Notes under the pieces: generated by a model | What the model was told of the DNA's origin: nothing | The model's input: the letters and a program-made list of their open reading frames with translations, nothing else | Database searches by the model: none | NCBI RefSeq assembly: GCF_004331435.1 | Contig: NZ_SJKA01000007.1 | Location: 248,001 to 312,000 of the forward strand | Direction: 5' to 3' | Source: Kribbella sindirgiensis | GTDB taxonomy: Bacteria; Actinomycetota; Actinomycetes; Propionibacteriales; Kribbellaceae | DNA length: 64,000 bases | In this document: positions 16,551-25,014 of the stretch, piece by piece | Numbering within the stretch: the first letter of the stretch is position 1 | Layout: every line of letters begins with the position of its first letter | Program-made: the position numbers and the translations under genes

Positions 16551-17590
16551 TCGCCGGTACGAGGCCGGACCTCGGGCTGCACGAGGCGAAGGCGGTCCTC
16601 GCCCGTCGGATGGCCGAGATCACTCCACCGGAACCGCCGGTGCGGTTGCCCGGGCAGCGGCCGCTGGTGGTGCTGCTCGGCGGGCCGCCGGGGTCGGGCA
16701 AGTCGACCACCCAGTGGCTCCTGCAGGCATCGCTCGGTGCGAACTCGGTGGCGGTGTACGACCTCGACGACGACATCACGGCGCATCCACGGTACGACGC
16801 GATCATGCGCGCGCGGGGAATGCGTGGCGCCGACGACATCGCCATCAACCTGCCCAGGGGCATGATGGTGCGCTGCCTCGAACACCTCCGCCATGGCGAG
16901 CCGCAGTACGACGTGATCGCCAGCGCACCGCTCCACCGGGTGCCGTTGGCGACGAACTGGGTGGACGGCTTCCGCCGCGAGAACTATCGCGTCGCGCTCG
17001 CGTACGTGGTGACGCACGACGCCAACTGCCAACTCGGCCGGGCGGCTCGGTACCAGCAGGCGCTCGACGACACGGGCATCGGCCGGTGGGTGCGACCCGA
17101 ACTCGGTGCTCAGGCGTTCCGGCTGGTGCCCGACACCGCGCAGGAACTCGAGTGCCTGTCGTACGTCGATGACCTGTACGTCGTCGACCGTGACGGGTAT
17201 GTGCTGTACGAGAACCATCGCACCGCCGAAGGCCTGCTGCCGGAGCCGTGGCTGGTCAAGGAGTCGATCCTTGCCGAGCGCAACCGTCCGCCGACAGCGG
17301 CCGAACACGAGCAGTTCCTCGCGACCGCCGTACCGCTGCTTGAACGTGGCGACGCGTTGGCGGCACCCGTCATCGGGGAGGTCCGGGCCGCGATGGACAA
17401 GCACGAGGCGCGCGGAGCGCCGCGGCCGCGCGAGCTGGTGCTTCCGGGCCGACTCGACCAAAGGGTGAGCGACCTGAGGAGGATCACCGGCGCCGGCATC
17501 GCCGCTCCGAGTGTCCACCTCGGACGGTCGGACGGGGCGCGCGGTCCGGGTTCCTCTCGTCACGTCCCGGGACACGCCCGGGATCGCTGA
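16547..17590 (+). CDS. Zeta-toxin-family kinase 2, intact P-loop
   Basis: 347 residues. Canonical Walker A GGPPGSGKST (45-54), the YDLDDDITAHPRYD block with D74 in the catalytic position, and the AARYQQALDDTGIGRWVRPE segment. Conserved with kinase 1 also are ENHR (about residue 223), LAERNRPPTAAEHEQF and the C-terminal LRRITGAGIAAP, a tail element not part of the core fold. Expected to phosphorylate UDP-N-acetylglucosamine or another nucleotide sugar; only family knowledge supports this. The region after residue ~325 is disordered and low-complexity. Confidence 0.88.
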   Translation: MIAGTRPDLGLHEAKAVLARRMAEITPPEPPVRLPGQRPLVVLLGGPPGSGKSTTQWLLQASLGANSVAVYDLDDDITAHPRYDAIMRARGMRGADDIAINLPRGMMVRCLEHLRHGEPQYDVIASAPLHRVPLATNWVDGFRRENYRVALAYVVTHDANCQLGRAARYQQALDDTGIGRWVRPELGAQAFRLVPDTAQELECLSYVDDLYVVDRDGYVLYENHRTAEGLLPEPWLVKESILAERNRPPTAAEHEQFLATAVPLLERGDALAAPVIGEVRAAMDKHEARGAPRPRELVLPGRLDQRVSDLRRITGAGIAAPSVHLGRSDGARGPGSSRHVPGHARDR

Positions 17591-17617
17591 CCCGCTGGCG
17601 CTGGCAGACTCGGGTGG

Positions 17618-18766
17618 GTGCGGAGGCGTTCGGGCGGGCGGGAGATGGTGTCGGTTGCCGGTCTGCTGCTGGTGGTGGTGACGGGGCTCGGGCTGATCAT
17701 GATGCCGCGGGTGGTCGGTGCTGACTGGCCGGGGTGGACGTCGATGATGTTCCTGGTGGCGGTGCTGGTGATTCCGACGGTCTGGGTGCTGATCGGCATC
17801 TCCACGGGTACGGCGTCCGTGGCGCAGTGGATCGCGGTGCTCGGGGTCGGGGCGGTGCTGGTGCGGGTCGCGTGGTCGACGTACGACGCCGGTCCGGCGC
17901 TGCTCCTCGCCGTACTGCCGCTGCTGACCGTCGTAGTGGTCCTCACCGCGGTCCTCGCGTACTCGTGGCCGCGAGCAACGACCCGCGAGGTGCGGGACTG
18001 TGCGCACCGCAACGGGTGGCGCATCGTCGACCCGCGCGAACTGCGGTTGCCGTCGCTCCCGCTCCCGGTCGGCCGGACCTGGAGCGCCCGGAACGTCGTA
18101 CAGACACCGGACGGGCTCGCCTTCGAGGTCCGGTGGCTGCAATGGAGCGGACTACTGTGCCGTCGGCGCCGCCTGAGTGTCTTCGTCGCAACGCTGCCGG
18201 TCGAGTTGCCGGCGATGGCGGTACGGCCGGGCGGGCTGACCAGATCGGATCTCACGCTCGAGAGCGCCGAGTTCAATCGGAGCTTCGACGTGATCGGGGA
18301 CGAGCCCCGCTACCTCATGGCGGTCCTGCATCCGCGCACGATGCAGGCGCTCCTGGATGCGCGCCCGGTACGGCTCGCCATCGAGGGGACGGCGCTCGTG
18401 CTGTCCCGCGACGAGCCGCTGACGGCCGAGTCGTTGACGCAGGGGCTCAGGTCGCTGGCCGGGATCCGGGTCCCGCAGCACGTGTACGACGACTGGGGGC
18501 AGCGCGCCGCGGAACCCGGCCGCGGTCTGCGGTTCCGCGGGCGCCGCTTCGATCCGTCACCCGGTGCGGCACTGCTCCGGATGACCACTCTCGCGACCGG
18601 GCTCCTCGGCCTGACACTGCTCTGCTGTCTGGCCGCCGCGGCGACGGAGGCCGACTTCGATCCGCCGCATTCCGTGGGGCGGCTACTGATCGCCGGCGCG
18701 TTGCTGCTCGCGATCGCGGCGGCAGGTGCGTTGTCCCGGCGGGTTCACGGCTCCATCTCGGCGTAG
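17618..18766 (+). CDS. Multi-pass membrane protein of unknown function
   Basis: 382 residues. Four N-terminal hydrophobic helices (about residues 10-115), a ~200-residue soluble domain, and two C-terminal helices (about 323-375). No motif is recognised; the layout resembles the membrane protein at 1668 but is not an obvious paralogue. The GTG at 17618 is preceded at 7 nt by CAGACT (17605-17610), consistent with a leaderless start; an ATG at 17645 is an alternative. Its 3' end overlaps the convergent PhyH gene by 22 bp. Confidence 0.65.
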   Translation: MRRRSGGREMVSVAGLLLVVVTGLGLIMMPRVVGADWPGWTSMMFLVAVLVIPTVWVLIGISTGTASVAQWIAVLGVGAVLVRVAWSTYDAGPALLLAVLPLLTVVVVLTAVLAYSWPRATTREVRDCAHRNGWRIVDPRELRLPSLPLPVGRTWSARNVVQTPDGLAFEVRWLQWSGLLCRRRRLSVFVATLPVELPAMAVRPGGLTRSDLTLESAEFNRSFDVIGDEPRYLMAVLHPRTMQALLDARPVRLAIEGTALVLSRDEPLTAESLTQGLRSLAGIRVPQHVYDDWGQRAAEPGRGLRFRGRRFDPSPGAALLRMTTLATGLLGLTLLCCLAAAATEADFDPPHSVGRLLIAGALLLAIAAAGALSRRVHGSISA

Positions 18767-19527
18767 TCGCCGCAGGGGCCGCCGCCGATGGCTTCGGCGA
18801 GGACGGTTTCGCGGCGGTCGGGGCGGATCAGCGGGTTGTAGAAGGCCGCGATCTCGACGCTGTCCTCCGGGATGTAGTGGAAGATCAGTGCCCGCCGGAA
18901 GCGGTCGTCGGTGGAGTTCGGGCGGGAGCCGTGGACGACGCTGCCGTGGAAGAACAGCACGTCACCGGCGGTCATCTTGGTCTGCACCTGGCTCAGACCC
19001 TCCGGTACGGCGACCTGTCCCGTGCTGAAGGACTCGGTCAGGTCGGCCGGCTCGGGGCAGAGCAGTTCGGTCCGGTGCGAGCCGGGCACCACCTTGAGTC
19101 CGCCGTTCGCCGAGTCGACGTCGTCGATCGCGATCCAGGCCGCGAGGCACGTCTCCGGGTCGGCGCGCAGGAACAGGTTGTCCTGGTGCAGCGCCTGCCC
19201 GCGGGCACCCGGCGGTTTGAAGTAGAACATCGACTGGGCCCCGAGCGCCGGGCCGATGAGCGCCTGCACGACATCGAGGATCCGGCTGTCGAGCATCAAC
19301 TCGAGCGCGAGCCGCCCGGCCTCGGTGTCGGTCCGCCGGTGCGGGTGCACGAACCGCGGGTACCGGGCCAGCGGATCGTCGTCCGGCACGCCGTCGTCGT
19401 GGGCGAGCGAGAGATCTGCCGCCACCTGCTCCATGTAGACCTGTTTGATCTGCTCGACCTCGGCGGGATCGAGCAACTGGGGGACCTGGACGATGCCGTC
19501 CCGCTGGTAGATGTCCGCGACGGTCAT
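18745..19527 (-). CDS. Phytanoyl-CoA dioxygenase (PhyH) family protein 1
   Basis: 260 residues. Fe(II)/2-oxoglutarate dioxygenase of the PhyH family: the HxD pair in ALHQDNLFL, the distal His in FFHGSVVHGSRPN, and the 2-oxoglutarate-binding Arg in RRAL. Substrates in this family range from phytanoyl-CoA to secondary metabolites and ectoine; none can be assigned here. GGGAGG lies 4 nt before the ATG. It is divergent from an AraC-type gene 169 bp away, an arrangement seen again at 33971-35552. Confidence 0.88.
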   Translation of the reverse strand: MTVADIYQRDGIVQVPQLLDPAEVEQIKQVYMEQVAADLSLAHDDGVPDDDPLARYPRFVHPHRRTDTEAGRLALELMLDSRILDVVQALIGPALGAQSMFYFKPPGARGQALHQDNLFLRADPETCLAAWIAIDDVDSANGGLKVVPGSHRTELLCPEPADLTESFSTGQVAVPEGLSQVQTKMTAGDVLFFHGSVVHGSRPNSTDDRFRRALIFHYIPEDSVEIAAFYNPLIRPDRRETVLAEAIGGGPCGDYAEMEP

Positions 19528-19682
19528 GGGGCCTCCCGGCCTGGACTGAGGAGTGGAGGGAGCGAAGCGACTGGAACGACGAGGGAAGGCCGGGAGTTAC
19601 AGCCCCATGACCCGCCGCGCCGGAGGCGTGGCATATGCACTGTCATGTGTCCAGGATCTGGCCCGGGGGCTGGGTGGGGCGA

Positions 19683-19688
19683 TAGCCT
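19683..19688 (+). promoter_or_regulatory. -10 box of AraC regulator 1
   Basis: TAGCCT followed by 8 nt and the GTG at 19697, with no ribosome-binding site; this decides the start over the longer open frame from 19553. It lies in the 169-bp divergent region shared with the PhyH gene, in which I see no other strong repeat. Confidence 0.5.
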
Positions 19689-19696
19689 ATCGAGCT

Positions 19697-20494
19697 GTGA
19701 ACCTTCGATATCCTGCTGAGTCGCCGCATCCGGTGGTTCGCCGGCTGGCGACCGGTGAGTTCGACGAAGGCCCTGAGTACGCGACGTATCGGCGGCGTGG
19801 GACGACCGACTGGCTGCTCGTCCAGACCCTCGACGGCCAGGGACGATTCGGTCAGGTCGCGGCCGCGCCGGGCAGCGTCACCCTGGTCCACCCGCGCACC
19901 CTGCACGACTACGCCACGGTCGGCGGCCGCTGGCATTTCCTCTACGCCCACCTGCACCCGAAGCCCGACTGGCTGCCGCTGCTCGACTGGCCGGAAGTTG
20001 CTCCCGGCATCGTTCAGCTGCATCCGGCCGCGCCGACCTTCGAGCGGATCGCCGAGCACCTGCGCGACGCCGTACGGCATCAGCACAGCGTCCTGCCGCA
20101 GGCCGAGCAGCTCAGCGCCAACTCGCTGGAGGCGGCGCTGCTGTGGTGCGACACCCAGAACCCGAAGGCTGTGCAGATCGACGACCGGCTGCTGCGCGCG
20201 ATCGAGCTGATCGACCAGGACCTGACGGCGAGCCTCGACGTACCGCGGCTGGCGCGGGCCGTGAACCTGTCGGTCTCGCGCTTCGCGCACCTGTTCCGCG
20301 AGCAGCTCGGCGTCAGCCCGCAGCAGTTTGTCGAACGCCGCCGGCTGGATGCCGCGGCGCGGCTCCTGGAGCTCACGAGCCGGCCGGTCGCGTCGGTCGC
20401 GGCCCAGGTCGGGTACGCGGACCCGCTCTACTTCGCGACCCGCTTCCGTCTGCACACCGGATCAAGCCCCACCCTGTACCGCAAGAGGTCTTAG
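19697..20494 (+). CDS. AraC-family transcriptional regulator 1
   Basis: 265 residues from the GTG at 19697. The N-terminal cupin-like effector domain (about 15-130, HPRTLHDYATVGGRWHFLYAHLHP) is followed by the double helix-turn-helix (about 165-265): LDVPRLARAVNLSVSRFAHLFREQLGVSPQQFVERRRL and PVASVAAQVGYADPLYFATRF. The effector is probably a small molecule. It is divergent from the PhyH-family gene and likely controls it. Its stop codon TAG is part of the -10 box of the next gene. Confidence 0.9.
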   Translation: MNLRYPAESPHPVVRRLATGEFDEGPEYATYRRRGTTDWLLVQTLDGQGRFGQVAAAPGSVTLVHPRTLHDYATVGGRWHFLYAHLHPKPDWLPLLDWPEVAPGIVQLHPAAPTFERIAEHLRDAVRHQHSVLPQAEQLSANSLEAALLWCDTQNPKAVQIDDRLLRAIELIDQDLTASLDVPRLARAVNLSVSRFAHLFREQLGVSPQQFVERRRLDAAARLLELTSRPVASVAAQVGYADPLYFATRFRLHTGSSPTLYRKRS

Positions 20495-20497
20495 AGT
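20492..20497 (+). promoter_or_regulatory. Leaderless promoter overlapping the araC stop codon
   Basis: TAGAGT begins with the TAG stop of the AraC gene and is followed by 7 nt and the ATG at 20505. There is no ribosome-binding site, so the ABC importer message starts at or next to its start codon. Confidence 0.65.
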
Positions 20498-20504
20498 GCT
20501 GCCC

Positions 20505-21359
20505 ATGAGAACGCGCGCTGTGGTGGGGCTGGCGGTACTGGCGATGGTGGGGCTCGGGGCGTGTGCGCCGGAGGAGAGCTCGTCCGGGGCCTCGACGCCG
20601 TCGGGTGCGGATGCCTGTGCGAAGGACAAGCTGGCGGTGAAGACGGCCGGCACGCTGACGGTCGGCACCGACAAGCCGGCGTACGAACCGTGGTTCAGCG
20701 GCGACGACCCGAGCAACGGCAAGGGGTACGAGTCGGCGGTCACCTACGCGGTGGCGAAGAAGCTCGGGTTCGAGCAGGCGAACGTGAAGTGGCAGACGGT
20801 CCAGTTCAACACCGCGTTCGCGCCCGGGCCGAAGGCGTTCGACCTGGACGTGAACCAGGTGTCGATCTCCGAGGACCGCCGCAAGGCCGTCGACTTCTCC
20901 TCCGGGTACTACGAGGTCCGGCAGACCGTGATCACCACCGCGGGCAGCAAGATCGCCGAGGCCAAGTCCGTCGCCGATCTCGTCGACGCGAAGCTCGGGG
21001 CCCAGGTCGGTACGACGAGCTACACGGCGCTGCGTGATGTCGTGAAGCCCAAGCCGAAGCCGGCCGTGTTCGACACCAACGACCTGGCGGTGCAGGCGCT
21101 GAAGAACAAGCAGATCGACGGCATCGTGGTGGACCTGCCGACCGCGTTCTACATGACTGCGGCGCAGCTCGACAACGGCAAGATCGTCGGCCAGTTGCCG
21201 GCCGGCGGGCAGGCGGAGCAGTTCGGGTTCGTCCTCGAGAAGAACTCGAAGCTGACCGGTTGCGTCACGCAGGCGGTCGACGCGCTCAAGGCCGACGGCA
21301 CGCTGGCGAACCTGCAGAAGCAGTACCTGACCGAGTCAGGCGCGCCCGAGCTCTCGTGA
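20505..21359 (+). CDS. Polar amino-acid ABC transporter substrate-binding lipoprotein
   Basis: 284 residues. The lipoprotein signal ends GLGAC with the lipidated Cys at residue 20. A family 3 extracellular solute-binding domain follows, with GTLTVGTDKPAYEPWF and the two-lobe hallmarks (FDLDVNQVSISEDRRKAVDFS). Anchored outside the membrane, it delivers an amino acid or opine-like ligand to the permease encoded next. It is the first gene of a tight three-gene operon (GTGA then ATGA overlaps). Confidence 0.92.
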   Translation: MRTRAVVGLAVLAMVGLGACAPEESSSGASTPSGADACAKDKLAVKTAGTLTVGTDKPAYEPWFSGDDPSNGKGYESAVTYAVAKKLGFEQANVKWQTVQFNTAFAPGPKAFDLDVNQVSISEDRRKAVDFSSGYYEVRQTVITTAGSKIAEAKSVADLVDAKLGAQVGTTSYTALRDVVKPKPKPAVFDTNDLAVQALKNKQIDGIVVDLPTAFYMTAAQLDNGKIVGQLPAGGQAEQFGFVLEKNSKLTGCVTQAVDALKADGTLANLQKQYLTESGAPELS

Positions 21360-22210
21360 GCACCACCTGGCAACCGTCGGAGCTGCAGCGCGAGCGGATC
21401 GCCTACCGGCGCAGGCGGGCGCGCCGGTCGACGGTGATCGCGCTGGTCAGCTCGGTGGTCCTGCTCGCACTGGTTGTCGTGGGCATCGGTTCCACACCGG
21501 GCTGGCCGCGGGTCCGGGCGACCTTCTTCGACGTCCACCGTGGCTGGGAGGCGTTGCCGGTCGTTGCCGAGGGCCTCTGGCTGAACGTCCGCGTGATGCT
21601 TGTCTGCGCGGTGCTGATCGTGGTGTTCGGGCTGACGCTGGCGATCCTGCGGACGTTGCGGGGCCCGATCTTCTTTCCGCTGCGCGTGTTCGCAGCCGCC
21701 TACACGGACGTGTTCCGCGGTCTCCCGTTGCTGCTGGTGATCTTCCTGCTCGGCTTCGGGGTACCGGCTCTGCAGCTGCGCGGGTTGCCGAACCAGGCGG
21801 TGATCTGGGGCGGCGCGGCTCTCGTCCTGACCTATTCGTCGTACGTCGCAGAGGTGTTCCGGGCCGGGATCGAGTCGGTGCATCCGTCGCAGCGGGCGGC
21901 CGCGCGGTCGCTCGGGCTGACGTACCGGCAGACGTTGCGCTTCGTGGTCCTTCCGCAAGCGGTACGGCGGGTGCTGCCGCCGCTGCTGAACGACTTCGTG
22001 AGTCTGCAGAAGGACTCCGGGCTGATCGCGGTACTCGGCGTCATCGACGCGATCAGGGCCGCGCAACTGGAGACGGCCGAGGACTTCAACTTCACGCCGT
22101 ACGTCGTCGCCGGGCTGCTGTTCGTCGCGCTGACGATCCCGCTGACCCGGCTGACCGATTACGTCGCGCGACGGCAAGGCTGGTACGGCGGGGGAGGCGG
22201 GCCGGTATGA
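21356..22210 (+). CDS. Polar amino-acid ABC transporter permease
   Basis: 284 residues from a GTG overlapping the upstream stop. About five or six membrane helices, and the permease coupling loop EVFRAGIESVHPSQRAAARSLGL (the EAA motif), typical of the HisMQ/GlnP family. A single permease gene implies a homodimer. The next gene begins within its last codon. Confidence 0.93.
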   Translation: MSTTWQPSELQRERIAYRRRRARRSTVIALVSSVVLLALVVVGIGSTPGWPRVRATFFDVHRGWEALPVVAEGLWLNVRVMLVCAVLIVVFGLTLAILRTLRGPIFFPLRVFAAAYTDVFRGLPLLLVIFLLGFGVPALQLRGLPNQAVIWGGAALVLTYSSYVAEVFRAGIESVHPSQRAAARSLGLTYRQTLRFVVLPQAVRRVLPPLLNDFVSLQKDSGLIAVLGVIDAIRAAQLETAEDFNFTPYVVAGLLFVALTIPLTRLTDYVARRQGWYGGGGGPV

Positions 22211-22950
22211 GCTTGCTGTCGTTACGCGGGGTACGCAAGCAGTACGGCGAGAACGTCGTACTGGACGGGTTCGACCTGGAGGTCGACGCGGGGGAGTGCG
22301 TCGTACTGATCGGGGCGTCGGGGTCCGGGAAGTCGACGCTGCTGCGCTGCGTGAACCTGCTGGAGACGGTCGACGACGGCGTGATCGAGCTGGCCGGCGC
22401 GGACATCACGGATCCGCGGGCCGACGCGGACAAGGTGCGGTCCGGGATCGGGATCGTGTTCCAGGCGTACAACCTGTTCCCGCATCTGACCGTGCTCGAC
22501 AACATCACGCTGGCGCCGATCCGTGTGCACCGGGTGCCGCGGGCCACAGCTCGTACCCGGGCGATGGAGATGCTGGAACGCGTCGGCCTGGCGGACAAGG
22601 CGTCGGCCAAGCCCGACGAGCTGTCCGGCGGTCAGCAGCAGCGCGCCGCGATCGCGCGCGCGATGGTGAACTCGCCCCAGCTGATGCTGCTCGACGAGGT
22701 CACGTCGGCGCTCGACCCCGAACTCGTCGGCGAGGTCCTGGACCTGCTCCGCGAGCTGAAGGCCGAGGGGATGACGATGCTCGTCTGCACCCACGAGATG
22801 GCCTTCGCCCGCGACGTCGCCGACCAGGTCTGCTTCCTGCACCACGGCCGGCCGCTCGAGATCGGCCCGCCCGCCCAGGTCCTGGACAACCCCCGCGAGG
22901 CTCGCACCCAGGAGTTCCTGCGGCGGGTCAGCGGGACGACAGGTAGGTGA
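22207..22950 (+). CDS. Polar amino-acid ABC transporter ATP-binding protein
   Basis: 247 residues. Walker A GASGSGKST, Q-loop VFQAYNLFPHLTVLDN, signature LSGGQQQR, Walker B LMLLDEVTSALDP and H-loop CTHEM are all present. It completes the importer with the lipoprotein and permease. Its 3' end overlaps the convergent response-regulator gene by 23 bp. Confidence 0.95.
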   Translation: MSLLSLRGVRKQYGENVVLDGFDLEVDAGECVVLIGASGSGKSTLLRCVNLLETVDDGVIELAGADITDPRADADKVRSGIGIVFQAYNLFPHLTVLDNITLAPIRVHRVPRATARTRAMEMLERVGLADKASAKPDELSGGQQQRAAIARAMVNSPQLMLLDEVTSALDPELVGEVLDLLRELKAEGMTMLVCTHEMAFARDVADQVCFLHHGRPLEIGPPAQVLDNPREARTQEFLRRVSGTTGR

Positions 22951-23575
22951 GCACCGCCATCACGCGGCGGTTGTCGTCCTCGGACGGGGGCAGGTCGAGC
23001 TTCGAGAAGATGTTGTTCGTGTGCTTGCTGACGGCCTTCTCGGTGACGAACAGGGCCGCGGCGATCGCGGCGTTCGAGCGGCCTTCGGCCATCAGGCCGA
23101 GCACCTCGGACTCGCGCGGCGTGAGCCGGCCGATCGGTTCGTCGCGGGTGTTCCGGGCCAGCAGCTGACCGATCACGTCCGGGTCCATCGCGGTCCCGCC
23201 GGCGGCCACCCGCCGTACCGAGTCGAGGAACTCGGCCACGTTGGAGACCCGATCCTTCAGCAGGTAGCCGACCGCGCCGCCACCACCGGTGAGCAGCTCC
23301 CGGGCGTACAGCTGCTCGACGTACTGCGAGAGCACCAGGATCGGCAGCCCCGGGACCTGGCGGCGGGCCTCGATCGCGGCCTTCAGACCCTCGTCGGTGA
23401 AGGTCGGTGGCAGCCGTACGTCGACCACCGCGACGTCGGGCCGGTGCTCCACCAGCGCAGGCACCAGCCGCGGCCCGTTGTCGACCGCCTCGACGACCTC
23501 GAAGTCGTGCGCCTCCAGCAGGCGGATCAGGCCGTCCCGGAGGAGGGCGTGGTCTTCAGCGATGAGGACTCGCAA
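22928..23575 (-). CDS. NarL/LuxR-type response regulator (DesR-like context)
   Basis: 215 residues from a TTG at 23575, selected because GGAG lies 5 nt upstream and the product then starts MRVLIAEDHALLRDGL. Receiver domain with phospho-acceptor D52 (VAVVDVRLPP); the C-terminal LuxR-type helix-turn-helix contains LTPRESEVLGLMAEGRSNAAIAAALFVTEKAVSKHTNNIF. It overlaps the kinase gene by 49 bp, so the pair is co-translated. The system is divergent from a fatty-acid desaturase gene, as in Bacillus desKR-des. Confidence 0.93.
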   Translation of the reverse strand: MRVLIAEDHALLRDGLIRLLEAHDFEVVEAVDNGPRLVPALVEHRPDVAVVDVRLPPTFTDEGLKAAIEARRQVPGLPILVLSQYVEQLYARELLTGGGGAVGYLLKDRVSNVAEFLDSVRRVAAGGTAMDPDVIGQLLARNTRDEPIGRLTPRESEVLGLMAEGRSNAAIAAALFVTEKAVSKHTNNIFSKLDLPPSEDDNRRVMAVLTYLSSR

Positions 23576-24825
23576 GGCAGCTCCATGATCACGGTGGTCG
23601 GCCCGGCGCTCGGGCTCGCCACGGTCAACGTACCGTCGAAGGCGGCCAGCCGCCGCTCGATACCGTACAGACCGCCGCCGGGCCTGATCACGGCACCTCC
23701 GACACCGTCGTCGCCGACGATCATGTGCAGTTTCTCGTCCTCGTGGGTGATCTGGATCCAGGCGGTGGTCGCGGCCGAGTACTTCACCGCGTTCGCGAGG
23801 CATTCGGCCACCGCGAAGTACGCCGCGGACTCGACCGGCGCGGGCGGCCGGCCAGGGACGTCGTACGTCACGTCGACCTTGAACGGGCAGGACATCGCAA
23901 GCGCCCTGACCGCGCCGTCCAGACCGCGGTCGGCGAGCACCGGCGGGTGGATCCCGCGGACCAGGTCGCGCAGCTCGGACAACGCCGTACTCGCGGACTC
24001 GCGGGCCTCGGTCAGCAGGGCAGCAGCCTGGGCCGGGTCGCGCGCCACCATCTCCTCGGCCATGCCGAGGTTCATGCTGAGCGCCGCCAGCCGGGCCTGG
24101 GCGCCGTCGTGCAGGTCGCGCTCGATCCGGCGCAGCTCGGCCGCCTGGGTGTCGACGGTCTCTGCCCGGGACTCGGCCAGCTCGCGGACCCGCATCGCCA
24201 GCTTGGCGCTCTCGGTCGGGCCGAGCAGCGAGCGGGCCACGAACGCGTTGGCCTTCAGCAACCGCTCGCCGGCGGCCTGCCAGATCAGGAACGCGATCAG
24301 CGCCACCGGCATCACCAGGAAGCTGGTCCAGAAGTTCACCGTGAACAGCCCGCCGAACGGCTCGGTGAAGACACCTTCCGGCGTGACGCCGACAAGCAGC
24401 GGGTAGACCAGGTAGAAGAGCCCGGCGAGGAACAGCACGGCGCTCAGCAGGCACAGTGTGAACCCGATCACGGCGTTCACCAGCAGCCAGACGATGTCCC
24501 GCCAGGTCTGCGGATCGGTCAGGATCGTCCGCAGCCGCATCAGCATGCCGGGCATCGGCGGCTTCTTGTAGGGCCGCGGGATCCGCTCGCCGAGGAAGCC
24601 GGCCAGCATCGTGCGGTGGCAGTTCGCGAACCAGCGGGCGGCCGGCACGACCACGAGCAGGAGCGGGATCCCGACCCACACCGCGATCAGCGGGACGGAC
24701 ACCACGCTGAGCACGAACAGCGCGATCCCCAGCTCGGCCAGGATCGCGAGGAACAAGGCAATCCACGGCTGCGCGAGCCGCGGGTACCGCATCGGCGGCG
24801 CTTCAGTCGTGGCAACAGTGCTCAT
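23527..24825 (-). CDS. Multi-pass sensor histidine kinase, HisKA_3 type (DesK-like context)
   Basis: 432 residues. The N-terminal sensor has hydrophobic helices at about 21-40, 42-62, 111-145 and 160-183 with little extracellular sequence, as expected for a membrane-property sensor. A coiled region leads to the dimerisation and phosphotransfer helix with H239 in ERDLHDGAQARLAAL, then a HATPase domain with AECLANAVKYS and GDDGVGG. The GGAGG before the ATG is only 1 nt away, which is unusually close. It works with the overlapping response regulator. Confidence 0.92.
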   Translation of the reverse strand: MSTVATTEAPPMRYPRLAQPWIALFLAILAELGIALFVLSVVSVPLIAVWVGIPLLLVVVPAARWFANCHRTMLAGFLGERIPRPYKKPPMPGMLMRLRTILTDPQTWRDIVWLLVNAVIGFTLCLLSAVLFLAGLFYLVYPLLVGVTPEGVFTEPFGGLFTVNFWTSFLVMPVALIAFLIWQAAGERLLKANAFVARSLLGPTESAKLAMRVRELAESRAETVDTQAAELRRIERDLHDGAQARLAALSMNLGMAEEMVARDPAQAAALLTEARESASTALSELRDLVRGIHPPVLADRGLDGAVRALAMSCPFKVDVTYDVPGRPPAPVESAAYFAVAECLANAVKYSAATTAWIQITHEDEKLHMIVGDDGVGGAVIRPGGGLYGIERRLAAFDGTLTVASPSAGPTTVIMELPCESSSLKTTPSSGTA

Positions 24826-24857
24826 GCCTCCATCATGACCGAGCGTGAGACCTCGGG

Positions 24858-24877
24858 CAGTGGGGTTACCTCCACTG
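24858..24877. promoter_or_regulatory. Near-perfect 20-bp palindrome between kinase and desaturase genes
   Basis: CAGTGGGGTTACCTCCACTG: eight of ten base pairs are symmetric, with perfect 6-bp outer arms. It lies 33 bp upstream of the kinase ATG and about 140 bp before the desaturase, in the only noncoding stretch of the divergent locus. It is a candidate site for the LuxR-type regulator. Confidence 0.45.
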
Positions 24878-24942
24878 TCGGCTGGGACCTGACTCCACAG
24901 CAGATTTGGGTAGTAACTCTCATGTTTTCGGAGGTTAGTGCG

Positions 24943-24984
24943 ATGAGGCTTGATGCCGTACGCTGGCCGCGGCTGTACGCCTAG
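24943..24984 (+). CDS. Possible 13-codon upstream peptide before the desaturase
   Basis: ATG with GGAGG 8 nt upstream, then 13 codons (product begins MRLDAVRWP) and a TAG, ending 30 nt before the desaturase ATG. The ribosome-binding site is good and the length fits a regulatory leader peptide, but no terminator/antiterminator pair is obvious, so chance is quite possible. Confidence 0.3.
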   Translation: MRLDAVRWPRLYA

Positions 24985-25014
24985 GCCTTCCCCCGCTACC
25001 GAGACGAGGACCTG

